Assembly: GCF_007641255.1 (NCBI RefSeq)
Contig: NZ_CP036259.1
Location: 3,970,501-4,034,500 of the forward strand
Length of the DNA: 64,000 nucleotides
Source: Sporomusa termitida
Lineage (GTDB): Bacteria > Bacillota > Negativicutes > Sporomusales > Sporomusaceae
Direction of reading: 5' to 3'
The position numbers were made by a program, and so were the translations under genes. Under the pieces are notes generated by a model. It searched no databases, was not told the origin of the DNA, and saw only the letters and a program-made list of their open reading frames with translations. Below, piece after piece: positions 7,313-15,906 of this stretch (positions are counted from its first letter, which is position 1; every line of letters starts with the position of its first letter).

Positions 7313-8230
7313 GGGGTCAGGCTTAACTTATTTCATATAATTGACTTATTTTATTTAATTTACTGACTGTCAATCATATTTTAATAAATTGTTGGCAAAC
7401 CGCCGCTTGGTTATATACCATTCATTTAGGCACAATGTACCGTCTGTTAAATAGCCAGCTAGCTTACCTCCATAAAGCAATCCAAACAAATTCACCATCA
7501 TAATCGCTATAAACAATCTCAGCTACGACCCGGATTTCTTTATCATAATAAATATGCTTGATTAAGCGTTGTTCGCGGTCTTCTGTTTTTGCCAAATAGT
7601 TTTCACCTAATAAGCCGCTTATTTCCTCTATTGTGGATATATCTTTATTTCCATTTATGTTTAACAGCACATCTTCGTCAAAAGCAAAAATGTAGCTTAC
7701 CTTATTATCATCGACATCCAATATCAGTTCATCAAAATAGTAGGCATGGTCGCCACCGCTATTACGAAAGCGATTACTTGCCTGATATGCCGCTAAGTCA
7801 ACATCCTCAAGGTTGGAACCAATTCTTATTGTGTCAACGGTAATATTAGATAAATCTGTAGTCGCCAGCCGGCCTATCTCCCAATTCCTGTACTGATTAC
7901 CGATAAAACTGAACATAGAACCGAACGCAGAATTAAATATCAAAACCAGAGCAATAACCGTGCAGACTATAACCGCTACGGCAATTTTAATCTTAGTGCT
8001 TTTCTTTTTATTCAATGCATTATTACCTTCTTTTTCGTATCGCTTTCCCCAAACGCCAGCATTGACCTTGTGATTTTAATTTTTGTCCACTTTCCTTTTG
8101 GTCTCTCGTACAGAGAGCCTTTTTTTATTATACGTGCAGCTAATGCCTTAGACAACATGCGCGGGCAATACCTTCCATAAATAACAGCGTAAATATAAGT
8201 CAATTTTTGCCATAACGCAAGCCTGACCCC
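7313..8230. repeat. Segment bounded by inverted REP-type ends GGGGTCAGGCTT
   Basis: GGGGTCAGGCTT at 7313-7324 is mirrored by AAGCCTGACCCC at 8219-8230. The right end is followed by a second tandem GACCCCATGCCCAAC unit. The same 10-base core bounds the RAYT remnants at 46243-46469 and 53619-54124. Here no transposase is left and the enclosed cargo is a single unrelated gene (7464-8015). Whether this moved as a unit is inference. Confidence 0.5.
7464..8015 (-). CDS. Hypothetical membrane-anchored protein, 183 residues
   Basis: The product begins with a Lys-rich N-terminus (MNKKKSTKIKIAVAVIVCTV), one membrane segment at about residues 10-32, then a soluble, acidic extracytoplasmic domain of about 140 residues. 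The ending is SDYDGEFVWIALWR. I do not recognise a family. The fold is suggested to be a small beta-rich domain by the alternating hydrophobic/acidic pattern. The start is taken as TTG at 8015 with GAAGG ten bases upstream; the nearby ATG reads only three codons. It lies alone inside a segment bounded by inverted REP-type ends, with non-coding sequence on both sides, suggesting acquired cargo. Confidence 0.65.
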   Translation of the reverse strand: MNKKKSTKIKIAVAVIVCTVIALVLIFNSAFGSMFSFIGNQYRNWEIGRLATTDLSNITVDTIRIGSNLEDVDLAAYQASNRFRNSGGDHAYYFDELILDVDDNKVSYIFAFDEDVLLNINGNKDISTIEEISGLLGENYLAKTEDREQRLIKHIYYDKEIRVVAEIVYSDYDGEFVWIALWR

Positions 8231-8441
8231 ATGCCCAACTGACCCCATGCCCAACGATTGTTAGAAACTATCATATCATATATAATAAATATTATTTATT
8301 TGTCTTTATCCAGCTTATAGTAGAATAGAGCGAATAATGCTGTTAAATTATCCCCAATTATAATTAATTAACGAAATAGCACCTACTACCATTAGCCGGA
8401 CTATCTGCAACAGTTACTATTAAGTGAGGGGAGATATTGTT

Positions 8442-9692
8442 ATGCAGGAACAACCAAAAACAAAACATATTGTCATCATCGGGGCCGGTTTTGGCGGCAT
8501 CCGGGCCGTTCGGGCTTTAAGCAAAGCCGATGTCCGGATAACCTTAATCGACAAGCATAATTATCATTTGTTTCAGCCGTTGCTGTATCAGGTATCAACA
8601 GCCACCTTATCCATTGATGATATTGCCTATCCGGTGCGGGCTATGATAAAGCAGCAAAAAAATGTTCATTTCCGGATGGGCGAGGTAAACACTATTGATT
8701 TTGAGCGAAAATCAGTGATACTTGCTACCGCGGCGGTAGCTTATGACTATCTGATAATAGCTACAGGCGGCGTTACCAATTATTTCGGGCTCAAAGCTGT
8801 GGAAAAGAATAGTTTTGGCATGAAAAACCTGGATGAGTCAGTAACAATCCGCAACCACATTCTTCATCAATTTGAATTGGCGGCCTATGAACAAGACCGG
8901 GACAAGCGCCGGGCACGCTTAACCTTTATCATTGTCGGGGGCGGGCCAACCGGTGTCGAATCTGCCGGTGCCTTATCAGAATTAATCTATTTAGTCATGG
9001 CCAGAGAGTACCATACCCTTAACTTTAAAGAAGTTCGCATTGTATTAGTTGAGGCTTCAGATAAAGTATTGGCAGCAATGCCGGCGGAATTACAGGAAAC
9101 CACTGTGGAAACACTAATTCGCAAGCATGTTGAAGTCCGTCTTTGCGTGCAGGTCACTGATTATGATGGTGAGCGCTTATCGCTCAAGGGTGGTGAAGTA
9201 ATCCCCACCCGTACAGTCATCTGGGCAGCCGGGATAAAGGCGGCGCCTCTTCTGGATACCTTGCATATTGAGCAGGATCAGGCACGCCGGGCGGTTGTAA
9301 ATGAGTTTTTACAATTGCCTGCTCACCCGGATGTTTTTGTTATCGGTGATGCTGCCCATTACGAGTATGCCGGGCGGCCTTTACCAATGATTGCACCGGT
9401 GGCAATCCAACAGGCAGATGTTGCAGCTAAAAACATTAAACAGCTTATGGCAGAAAAGCCCTTGGAAAAATTTACGTACAAGGACGTAGGCAGCATGGCA
9501 ACAATTGGCCGGAATGCGGCCGTTGTTCACATGGGACATCTTAAATTAAAAGGGGTTGCCGCTTGGCTAATCTGGTCGCTTGTCCATATTTTACGCTTGA
9601 TTGACTTCCGCAATCGCTTTGTTGTATTTATGAAATGGGTCTGGGAGTATATGTTCTACGACAGGCTTGTCCGCATTATTACCCGTCAATAG
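8442..9692 (+). CDS. ndh: Type II NADH dehydrogenase (NDH-2)
   Basis: A 416-residue FAD protein that oxidises NADH and passes electrons to the quinone pool without pumping protons. It has an N-terminal dinucleotide fold HIVIIGAGFGGIRAV, the NDH-2 signature HNYHLFQPLLYQVSTATLS, a second Rossmann motif FIIVGGGPTGVESAGAL at about residue 165, and VFVIGDAAHYE near 295. The C-terminus is amphipathic and aromatic, as in membrane-bound NDH-2. The start is ATG 8442 behind GAGGGGAG; an in-frame GTG at 8424 overlaps that ribosome site and is less likely. It is monocistronic, closed by a strong terminator. In a Negativicute it would serve redox balance or microaerobic NADH oxidation. Confidence 0.9.
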   Translation: MQEQPKTKHIVIIGAGFGGIRAVRALSKADVRITLIDKHNYHLFQPLLYQVSTATLSIDDIAYPVRAMIKQQKNVHFRMGEVNTIDFERKSVILATAAVAYDYLIIATGGVTNYFGLKAVEKNSFGMKNLDESVTIRNHILHQFELAAYEQDRDKRRARLTFIIVGGGPTGVESAGALSELIYLVMAREYHTLNFKEVRIVLVEASDKVLAAMPAELQETTVETLIRKHVEVRLCVQVTDYDGERLSLKGGEVIPTRTVIWAAGIKAAPLLDTLHIEQDQARRAVVNEFLQLPAHPDVFVIGDAAHYEYAGRPLPMIAPVAIQQADVAAKNIKQLMAEKPLEKFTYKDVGSMATIGRNAAVVHMGHLKLKGVAAWLIWSLVHILRLIDFRNRFVVFMKWVWEYMFYDRLVRIITRQ

Positions 9693-9850
9693 AGTTTCTT
9701 TACGAATTGTGCCAACGCCACTAAAGCTTGACGAGTGCTTCATCTTTCTTAAAACGATGGAATAAGCAGGGTCCCCCAAAAACTTAAAACATCATCCCTG
9801 TCCGCCTTCGCCTATGAAAAAATCGCCCTATCAAGGTAATGTAATTTCAT

Positions 9851-9893
9851 AAAAAAGAACCGGGTACGTTTTTTCTCGTACTCGGTTCTTTTT
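9851..9893. terminator. Bidirectional terminator between ndh and the siderophore receptor
   Basis: A long stem (AAAAAAGAACCGGGTACG with CGTACTCGGTTCTTTTT) with an 8-nt T-rich loop and T/A tracts on both sides. It serves the convergent genes on each side. The remaining gap 9693-10025 shows nothing else. Confidence 0.85.
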
Positions 9894-10025
9894 GGGATTT
9901 ATCTTTTTTGCTTTAACTCAAAAACAGGCAGAAAAGACAGCGAGAATCAGTTCCCCCACACAGGCCCGTTGCGACAGCCGTCAGGGCGTTTAAGGGCTAA
10001 AGTGGTTATACGGCGACATACTCCG

Positions 10026-12263
10026 TTAAAGATCAATGGTCGTCGACAGTTTGAAGGTACGGCCGCTGCCAAGCGTGAGATAGCCGTCAGAGAAGCAGCC
10101 TGACCAATAATTTTTATCAAGCACGTTTTCTACAGTAAACCGGAAAGCGACCGGTTGGCCGTTGACTTTAGTCACATATCTGGCGCCGACGTCATAGCGG
10201 ATCCAGCTTGGAATTTGCATTGTATTGGCGGAATTACTATATTGCGGGCCGGTATAAACGGCGCGGGTGGACAACGTCAGGCCGGAAACATTGGGCGCAT
10301 CCCATTCGAAGCCCAGATTACTTTGCCATTTTGGTGTGCCAAAAGCTGTGTTGCCGTCATAGGTGCCGTTGGCAGTATGCGTTGTCACACCGCGGAGGAA
10401 GCTCACGCCGCCCAGAATGCGCCAATCTCGGTTGATTTGGCCGAATACGTTCCACTCGACGCCGCGGTTACGCTGCTCTCCGTCCTGTTTATAAGTTGTG
10501 ACACTGGTGCTGCGGTCCGCGATGACGCTTGGTCTGGTAATTTGGAACAAGCTCAGGGTATGGGCATAATCGCCTGCGTCCCATTTTACCCCTGTCTCAA
10601 TCTGTTTCGTTTTGAAGGGGGCAAAGACGTGACCATAATTGCTGGCAGTCGTATCGGTAACGGTGCTGCCTGAACTTAGCCCTTCGATATAGTTTGCATA
10701 TAAAGACACCGGCGCGGCCCACGGTTTGACGACAAGGGCAATTGCCGGGGTGACGGCGCTTTTGTCGTAACGGGCAGTTATCGCGCCGGTGCTGCTGTTG
10801 AAGTTTTTGGTGTTCACCCGTTGATTGCGGACCCCCAGCGTGAGCCGGTATTTATCCTGGCTGAAGGATAAGGTGTCAGTCAGCGCCACACCAGTGAGAT
10901 CAGACTCCGCGACTTTGGACGGCGAACCCGGATCAGCGGCAAAAACGAGAGTGGCCGGATTATAGATATTGGAAGGATATGCGGCGCCTTCCTTGAAAAC
11001 CTGCCCTCTTTCAAGGCTAAGCGAAGTCGCGCTTAAAACGACCTGGTGGCTGACCGCCCCTGTTTGGAAACGGCCGCGCAGCCCCGCCTCGGCCGATACG
11101 ATGTCGGTGTAGCCGGTAGTATAGGTGGTGACGGCGCTATAATTCCCCAGCGCGTCTATGCCTTTTGCATGCGTCGACATCATATAGCCGGAAAAATCGT
11201 AATTTGCTGTTCCCAGACCGGCATAGGCAGTCAGCTTGTCATTAATGTCATATTCGCCGCGCGCCGCCACGCCCTTGTTTTCTATCCAGCCCCAGGTTCC
11301 GGCAAATAAGTTTGTGCTAGGATCGGGGGCTGAGGGAACGGAAGTGATGTCCGTGTTGAAATAGTAATCCGCCAACGTTCCGCCGCTGGAATTTTCTTTG
11401 CTGTAATAGGCATCAAGCGAAGCGCGCCAGCGTTCTCCGCGGTAGTCCAGGCCCACCGCGCCCAGTTCGCGTTTCTTTGACTGCCCGGAGATGTCGGTAT
11501 CGCCATCCCGGTAGACGCCGTTGACCCGTATCCCCCACTCGTTGTTTTGGCCGAAGCGGCGGCCGATATCCAGATGGGCGCCGAGCTGAGAGTCCGATGT
11601 ATAATCCATTGTGAAACGGGTCAGCGGCTCCTCCGCAGCGCGCTTGGGAACAAGATTGATCGTTCCGCCCAGGGAGCCGTTGGGCGGCATACCATAGAGT
11701 AAGGCGCTCGGCCCTCTTAGCAATTCCACCCGTTCAAGGAATTCTGTCGGCACATGGCTTATAGGCGCCAGGCCAAACATGCCGTCAAAGCCCAAATCGT
11801 AGGAATTAACGGTAAAACCGCGAATTCTGAAATTTTCTATTGTGTGGCCGTTGGAAGTTGCATCACGCACCGACGCATCATTGGACAAAACCTCGGAAAT
11901 AGTGCGGGCTTGCCGATTTTCAATCATTTGCGCCGTATAACTTGTAATGCTGAAGGGAGCATTCATGATGTCAACGTTGCCCAGCAATCCAAGCCGCGCT
12001 CCTCTAGCCACCTGACCGCCGGCATAGACCGACGGCAGATCGCGGCTGCGCATGGCGGTCACTTCAATCATTTCCAGGGTGAATTCCCGCTTGCCGGCGG
12101 TTGTTTCCGCGGCAGAGGCCGCTTGGGGATCGGTCTGGCCGGTAGCGGTAACTGCTCCCGCCGTATCCTCGGCAGACGCAATTGCCGGCGTGTGCCAGAA
12201 CAGGCTGCTGCCGATCAGGGCGTAAAGCAGCCGTTTTCTGGCAAGGGACAAATTGTTCTTCAT
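10026..12263 (-). CDS. TonB-dependent siderophore receptor
   Basis: A 745-residue outer-membrane receptor importing ferric siderophores with TonB energy. Residues 1-31 are a signal peptide ending ASA. The linker is followed by a TonB-box-like stretch (FTLEMIEVTAMRSR), a plug domain with IENFRIRGFTVNSYDLGFDG and VELLRGPSALLYGMPPNGSLGG (about residues 140-200), then a 22-strand barrel with the siderophore-receptor ending (VDVGAR-like RYDVGARYVTKV, NVLDKNYWSGCF, RTFKLSTTIDL). A single-gene unit on the minus strand with a Fur box in front and a divergent AraC regulator beyond. This pattern suggests iron-repressed, siderophore-induced expression. No ABC permease is adjacent, so the ligand is unknown. 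Confidence 0.92.
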   Translation of the reverse strand: MKNNLSLARKRLLYALIGSSLFWHTPAIASAEDTAGAVTATGQTDPQAASAAETTAGKREFTLEMIEVTAMRSRDLPSVYAGGQVARGARLGLLGNVDIMNAPFSITSYTAQMIENRQARTISEVLSNDASVRDATSNGHTIENFRIRGFTVNSYDLGFDGMFGLAPISHVPTEFLERVELLRGPSALLYGMPPNGSLGGTINLVPKRAAEEPLTRFTMDYTSDSQLGAHLDIGRRFGQNNEWGIRVNGVYRDGDTDISGQSKKRELGAVGLDYRGERWRASLDAYYSKENSSGGTLADYYFNTDITSVPSAPDPSTNLFAGTWGWIENKGVAARGEYDINDKLTAYAGLGTANYDFSGYMMSTHAKGIDALGNYSAVTTYTTGYTDIVSAEAGLRGRFQTGAVSHQVVLSATSLSLERGQVFKEGAAYPSNIYNPATLVFAADPGSPSKVAESDLTGVALTDTLSFSQDKYRLTLGVRNQRVNTKNFNSSTGAITARYDKSAVTPAIALVVKPWAAPVSLYANYIEGLSSGSTVTDTTASNYGHVFAPFKTKQIETGVKWDAGDYAHTLSLFQITRPSVIADRSTSVTTYKQDGEQRNRGVEWNVFGQINRDWRILGGVSFLRGVTTHTANGTYDGNTAFGTPKWQSNLGFEWDAPNVSGLTLSTRAVYTGPQYSNSANTMQIPSWIRYDVGARYVTKVNGQPVAFRFTVENVLDKNYWSGCFSDGYLTLGSGRTFKLSTTIDL

Positions 12264-12325
12264 GTTGTCAACTCCTCGTATAATAAGTTGTAATTTTTCT
12301 TAATTTCAGCCAGAAAGGTGGTGTA

Positions 12326-12345
12326 TTGATAATAATTATCATTAA
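12326..12345. promoter_or_regulatory. Fur box upstream of the siderophore receptor
   Basis: TTGATAATAATTATCATTAA is a near-perfect palindrome matching the Fur consensus GATAATGATAATCATTATC. It lies about 65 bases before the receptor start. Confidence 0.8.
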
Positions 12346-12466
12346 TTTGTTTTTATCAGTATAACAAACTGCAAAGCACAGGCAAATAGAGGTTTTTCCA
12401 ATGATCCTTGATATTTTTCAAAATTAGCGATAAATAAATTTGATAATTACTGGTAATAGTGATAGA

Positions 12467-12491
12467 ATGATAGTGATAATTATTATCATTT
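12467..12491. promoter_or_regulatory. Second Fur box, on the AraC-regulator side
   Basis: AATGATAGTGATAATTATTATCATT-like inverted repeat with GATAAT/ATTATC half-sites, about 190 bases before the AraC-type gene. With the box at 12326 it makes the divergent region a double Fur target. Confidence 0.72.
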
Positions 12492-12569
12492 GATTTTTAT
12501 AAAAAAACTACCCTTCAGGCGGAATTTCTACCCCGGCAGAAAGTTAGTCGACCTTAGCCAGAGATTTTA

Positions 12570-12615
12570 GCGTTCTTATCCCCCGCTGAGGCATGCAGGA
12601 AGTTTCAGAACGCTT
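12570..12615 (+). other. Paired segment in the long 5' leader of the AraC-type gene
   Basis: AGCGTTCT (12570-12577) and AGAACGCT (12608-12615) are exact complements. Between and after them CCCCCGCTG and CAGGGG can also pair. A later AGCGG/CCGCT pair ends at the ribosome site. It fits no riboswitch class I can name. Confidence 0.35.
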
Positions 12616-12681
12616 GGCAGGGGAGCATTATAAACAATAGCGGTCTTTACAGACTTGTTGCCGCTTAGGAGGATACGAAAA

Positions 12682-13497
12682 ATGAAGGTGGATATCAACG
12701 ATCTATCCGGCTATTTTGCCAAAATAAACTTTAGCATAGTTGATATAAGACGAGCGGTTATCGAACCTGGAAGTAAACTTTTCGGCATAACGACTTCACC
12801 ATTTCCAGGGATGATTTTTCCGCTGCGCGGCCGGTCAAGAATGTCTTTTGACGGCGTTCCCTATGACATGGAGCCTGGCAAAGTATTCCACGGCGGGCCG
12901 AGTATGCCCTTGGATAAAGAGGTTCTGGGACAGTCAAATTGGGATTATATGGTCGTACATTACCAGGTGCACGGCAATACCCGGGGGACGTTTCCCTATG
13001 CATTGTCGCATTATGAACTCAGCCCGGGCTATAATCCCCGGATAAACGACACGCTGCACCGGATGTACCATATCTGCAAAACACCGGGTAATCTGCCGGC
13101 GCTGAAAATTAAATCCCTGTTTTTCATCATTTTGGATGAAATTCTAACTTTCGTCAATTGTAACGACAGCCGCGAACTGGTGGCAGAAGCCGCTGAATAT
13201 ATGAAGAATTACCATATGGAACCGCTCACCATACCGGAATTAGCCAGGCAATATGACCTGACCAGCAAACAGTTTGCCTATTTGTTTCAAAAGCATACGG
13301 GTATGAGTCCGAATAAATTTCTGATTGAGTACCGAATGCGGCGGGCGAAAGAACTGCTCTGCACCACAACCTTCTCTGTCGCGAAAATTGCCGAGTACGT
13401 GGGTTATTCCGATCCTTATTATTTCAGCCTGTTATTCAAGAAGCGAATGGGCTTGTCTCCCAGTACGCTGCAGGCATTTAAAAAAATAAAAATTTGA
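12682..13497 (+). CDS. AraC-family transcriptional regulator (iron/siderophore context)
   Basis: A 271-residue regulator. The N-terminal part is a cupin-like sensing domain (GMIFPLRGRSRMSFDGVPYDMEPGKVFHG), the C-terminal part a double helix-turn-helix (about residues 175-270) with AraC hallmarks IPELARQYDLTSKQFAYLFQKHTGMSP and FSVAKIAEYVGYSDPYYFSLLFKKRMGLSP. It starts at ATG 12682 behind TAGGAGG. The long upstream leader has paired segments. Divergent from the siderophore receptor with two Fur boxes in between, it most likely activates that receptor when the cognate siderophore is present, like PchR/YbtA-type regulators. The ligand is not deducible from sequence. Confidence 0.87.
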   Translation: MKVDINDLSGYFAKINFSIVDIRRAVIEPGSKLFGITTSPFPGMIFPLRGRSRMSFDGVPYDMEPGKVFHGGPSMPLDKEVLGQSNWDYMVVHYQVHGNTRGTFPYALSHYELSPGYNPRINDTLHRMYHICKTPGNLPALKIKSLFFIILDEILTFVNCNDSRELVAEAAEYMKNYHMEPLTIPELARQYDLTSKQFAYLFQKHTGMSPNKFLIEYRMRRAKELLCTTTFSVAKIAEYVGYSDPYYFSLLFKKRMGLSPSTLQAFKKIKI

Positions 13498-13540
13498 TTT
13501 GCAATTAAAAATTATTTTAAAAACACGGGGACAGGGATTT

Positions 13541-13790
13541 TGTTTCAACAACTAACCCTGGAATTATGTTATCGCAGTTTTGCGAGGATCGCTTACATTG
13601 TATCGCAGCCATTTCAATACACCAGTGTTGCGGTGTCATTAGACCATTGTCTCAGCTGCGCAAGCCTTCACTGCGCTTACCAGGCTGACCAAAAAACACG
13701 GTATAATGTAAATGGGACGAGCGCCTACCCGTCCCAAACTGAATAAAGCGGTGAGTCCCAGGTGGATTTCTCCGTCCCTGCTATAACTAA
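13541..13790. pseudogene. Decayed second copy of the CreTA-like module
   Basis: Aligned by eye with 3794-4020. The segment 13611-13640 is a degenerate CRISPR repeat (ATTTCAATACACCAGTGTTG start) with an ATTGAAAT handle on the minus strand. A more damaged repeat lies about 33 bases away (13541-13577, starting GTTTCAACAA). Then come CACTGCGCTTA, a perfect -10 TATAAT (13702-13707), a hairpin at 13713-13736 and CCCAAACTGAATAA, as in the intact copy. The ribosome site is mutated to AAGCGGTGA. The ORF keeps GTGGATTTCTCC but then runs into TAA at once. The toxin part is thus lost while the regulatory part remains. It sits between the AraC gene and the histidine kinase, 7 kb from the CRISPR array. Confidence 0.68.
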
Positions 13791-13794
13791 GGGG

Positions 13795-15333
13795 TTATTC
13801 TACAACCTTAAACCGAACAAAAAATGTTGTTCCCCGTGAAGAGGTTTCAACCTCAATCCTTGCCCCATGACTTTCAGCGATACGGTAGCAAACCGATAAT
13901 CCCAGACCGGTTCCCCCCTCTTTGGTAGTCAGGAAAGGTGTGCCGATTTTGGGCAAAATATTTTCCGGAATACCAGGTCCGGTGTCCTGGACAGCTAGTG
14001 TTATCGCCTGATTATCGGCATAGGTCCTAATCGTTACTGACCCGCGGGAATCCATGGCCTCCATGGCATTACGCACTAAATTCAAGATAAGCTGCCTTAT
14101 CTCTTTATCATCATAGCAGGTGGGGGGGATATCGCCGATATCAGCCTCAATCTCATGGCCAAAACGAAAAGCATCGGCTTGTAACAAAGGAAATAATGCG
14201 TGAATGGTCCCGTTTAAATTGCCTGGTTTGGGTTCAATCCGCTTATTTTTGGCCAGGGATAAGAATTCGGTAATAATTAAATTTGCCCTGTCCAGCTCCT
14301 CAATCATGACCATTAGCTGTTCATGATCATCGGCATACTTTTCTTTACGCTGGAACAGCTGTAAATAACCGCGCACAGTTGTCATCGGGTTCCGGACCTC
14401 GTGGCCAATGCCGGCCGCCATTTCCCCGACCAGATTAAGGCGGTCCAGGCGGGTCATTTCATGGACAAGCAGGCATTGATCAGTTATATCGGTTAAGGTG
14501 ACAACATAGCCGATGAGGTTATCATCCGCTTCATTCGCATTGAATTGACCGGCATTAATAAGTAAGTTGAAGGCTTTGCCGTCCTGCCTCTCATATTTGA
14601 CTTCGATACCACAGGACAAACTGGAATCAGCAGCCTGGTTCAAGCCGATCCTTACGCCATTATCTTCACGAAACAAGGGGATTACTCTATCAAAGTCATG
14701 CCCAACCAACTGACCGCCCACCATGGCCACAGCGGCAGGATTGGCCTGAATAATCTGTCCGTTTTTGTCACAGGCGATAATCGGTTCTTTAGCCTGATTA
14801 AATATCATTTGGGTAAAACGCTCGCTGCGCCTTTGTTCTGTCAGGTCGGTAATGACCAGGCAGGTAAGAGTATCCCCGCCAATGGCAATATTGCTTGCAG
14901 ATAGAATCACTGAGGCACAGAATTTATCGTTGATTTCAAAGCTGCACTCTGTATAAAAACGGCCTGTGCGGGTTGATATAAAAAAAGCAAAGGCCTCCCT
15001 GTCCTTTGGCTTTAAAAAGTTATATATGGACAACCCTATGACTTTTTCAAACGGGGTTTTGACGATATCGGCAAAGTTTTTATTGCAGAACAGGATTGTC
15101 CCGTTGGCGGCAATTGTTGCGCAGCCTTCCTGCATTTCCTCCACTAAAACGCGATAAATGTGATTTGCACCCTTTAGGATATAATCCTGGCCGCCCGCAG
15201 CCTCCGCAACCAGCAAGGCGTCAATGTCGCCAGGCTTAATAGCGTCAAGGATACGACGAGCTTCCGCAAGCTGCTGACGCAGTTGTTTATTCTCCTTTAA
15301 TAGAGCATTCACTGAACGATATTTGCGAATCAT
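13795..15333 (-). CDS. PAS-domain sensor histidine kinase
   Basis: A 512-residue soluble kinase with no membrane segment. Order: a short coiled coil (residues about 12-40), PAS domain 1 (about 60-160, starting YRVLVEEMQEGCATIAANGT), PAS domain 2 (about 175-285, QAKEPIIACDKNGQIIQANPAA), HisKA with the phospho-acceptor in GEMAAGIGHEVRNPMTTVRGYL, and HATPase_c with N box NLVRNAMEA, DTGPGIP and GGTGLGLS. This matches the soluble PAS kinases (KinA/KinE-like, sporulation-phosphorelay style) frequent in Sporomusaceae. The start is ATG 15333 with GAGG six bases before. No response regulator is adjacent, which fits a phosphorelay kinase. The signal sensed is unknown. Confidence 0.88.
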   Translation of the reverse strand: MIRKYRSVNALLKENKQLRQQLAEARRILDAIKPGDIDALLVAEAAGGQDYILKGANHIYRVLVEEMQEGCATIAANGTILFCNKNFADIVKTPFEKVIGLSIYNFLKPKDREAFAFFISTRTGRFYTECSFEINDKFCASVILSASNIAIGGDTLTCLVITDLTEQRRSERFTQMIFNQAKEPIIACDKNGQIIQANPAAVAMVGGQLVGHDFDRVIPLFREDNGVRIGLNQAADSSLSCGIEVKYERQDGKAFNLLINAGQFNANEADDNLIGYVVTLTDITDQCLLVHEMTRLDRLNLVGEMAAGIGHEVRNPMTTVRGYLQLFQRKEKYADDHEQLMVMIEELDRANLIITEFLSLAKNKRIEPKPGNLNGTIHALFPLLQADAFRFGHEIEADIGDIPPTCYDDKEIRQLILNLVRNAMEAMDSRGSVTIRTYADNQAITLAVQDTGPGIPENILPKIGTPFLTTKEGGTGLGLSVCYRIAESHGARIEVETSSRGTTFFVRFKVVE

Positions 15334-15478
15334 TTTAGTCCTCACTCTTCGGTAACTATGAATCTAACTGGCAAAAATAGTGTTCGTATAAGACATATAT
15401 ATGATTTGCCGGCTCTGCGACTGCCTGTTCAACTTCGCACGCCTTATTGGTTATCCCGGCCGTTTTGGAACCTCCTAA

Positions 15479-15532
15479 TTAGGCTCTATACTGAGTCCCA
15501 CCAGTACACGTTTGTTCAGCATTGGCGTTCAT
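15479..15532 (-). CDS. Possible 17-codon ORF in the leader of the histidine kinase
   Basis: ATG at 15532 follows GGGGGAGGTGAATC and opens MNANAEQTCTGGTQYRA then TAA. Its ATG overlaps by four bases (ATGA) the stop of a further upstream open frame (15529-15654, 41 codons, no ribosome site). A second AGGAGG lies just after its stop, with a downstream open frame lacking a usual start codon. Nothing known is recognised. The rest of the gap 15655-15850 is AT-rich with no gene. Confidence 0.3.
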   Translation of the reverse strand: MNANAEQTCTGGTQYRA

Positions 15533-15852
15533 GATTCACCTCCCCCAACCTGGCTATTGGGTAACATCAATTGGCGCATAACCGCTAAGTGTTTCCTGTT
15601 TTCATCCGGAGCTGCTATTGAACTGCTTCCTGGGTAATATCCCCTCCAGTTCATAATGATCGCAACAATAGACAGCTTAAGGATACCGCATAAAATAAAT
15701 GATATTCTTATCATATAAGAAAATTAAAAATCACGCAATTTATTTTCTTACTAAATGAGTAATTACTAGTATAATTTTACAATCAGGCTACTATACGGTG
15801 CTGCTGCCCTGATAAATCTTTAAATCTAAGGGGTTAGGTGCACCTATAATAC

Positions 15853-15884
15853 AAAAGGGGCTGTGTAAGAACACAGTCCCTTTT
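15853..15884. terminator. Rho-independent terminator downstream of the P1B ATPase unit
   Basis: AAAAGGGGCTGTGT pairs with ACACAGTCCCTTTT around a 4-nt loop. On the minus strand it follows the end of the ATPase/small-ORF unit and ends in TTTT. Confidence 0.7.
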
Positions 15885-15906
15885 CGCTTGCTGCAACAAG
15901 GCTCCC

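Noticed and set aside
8012-8254. 80-codon open frame upstream of the 183-residue gene
   Set aside because: No ribosome site; it runs through the REP-type repeats at 8219-8245 and overlaps the next gene's ribosome site. Its composition looks non-coding.
12300-12660. Cobalamin riboswitch near the receptors
   Set aside because: No B12-box (GCCACTG context) or matching core was found upstream of any of the three receptor genes.
13611-13707. Match of the decayed module's spacer to its own promoter
   Set aside because: I tried both strands; the best was about 12 of 23 around the TACAATGTAA-like stretch, without seed agreement. Not convincing, and the copy is decayed anyway.
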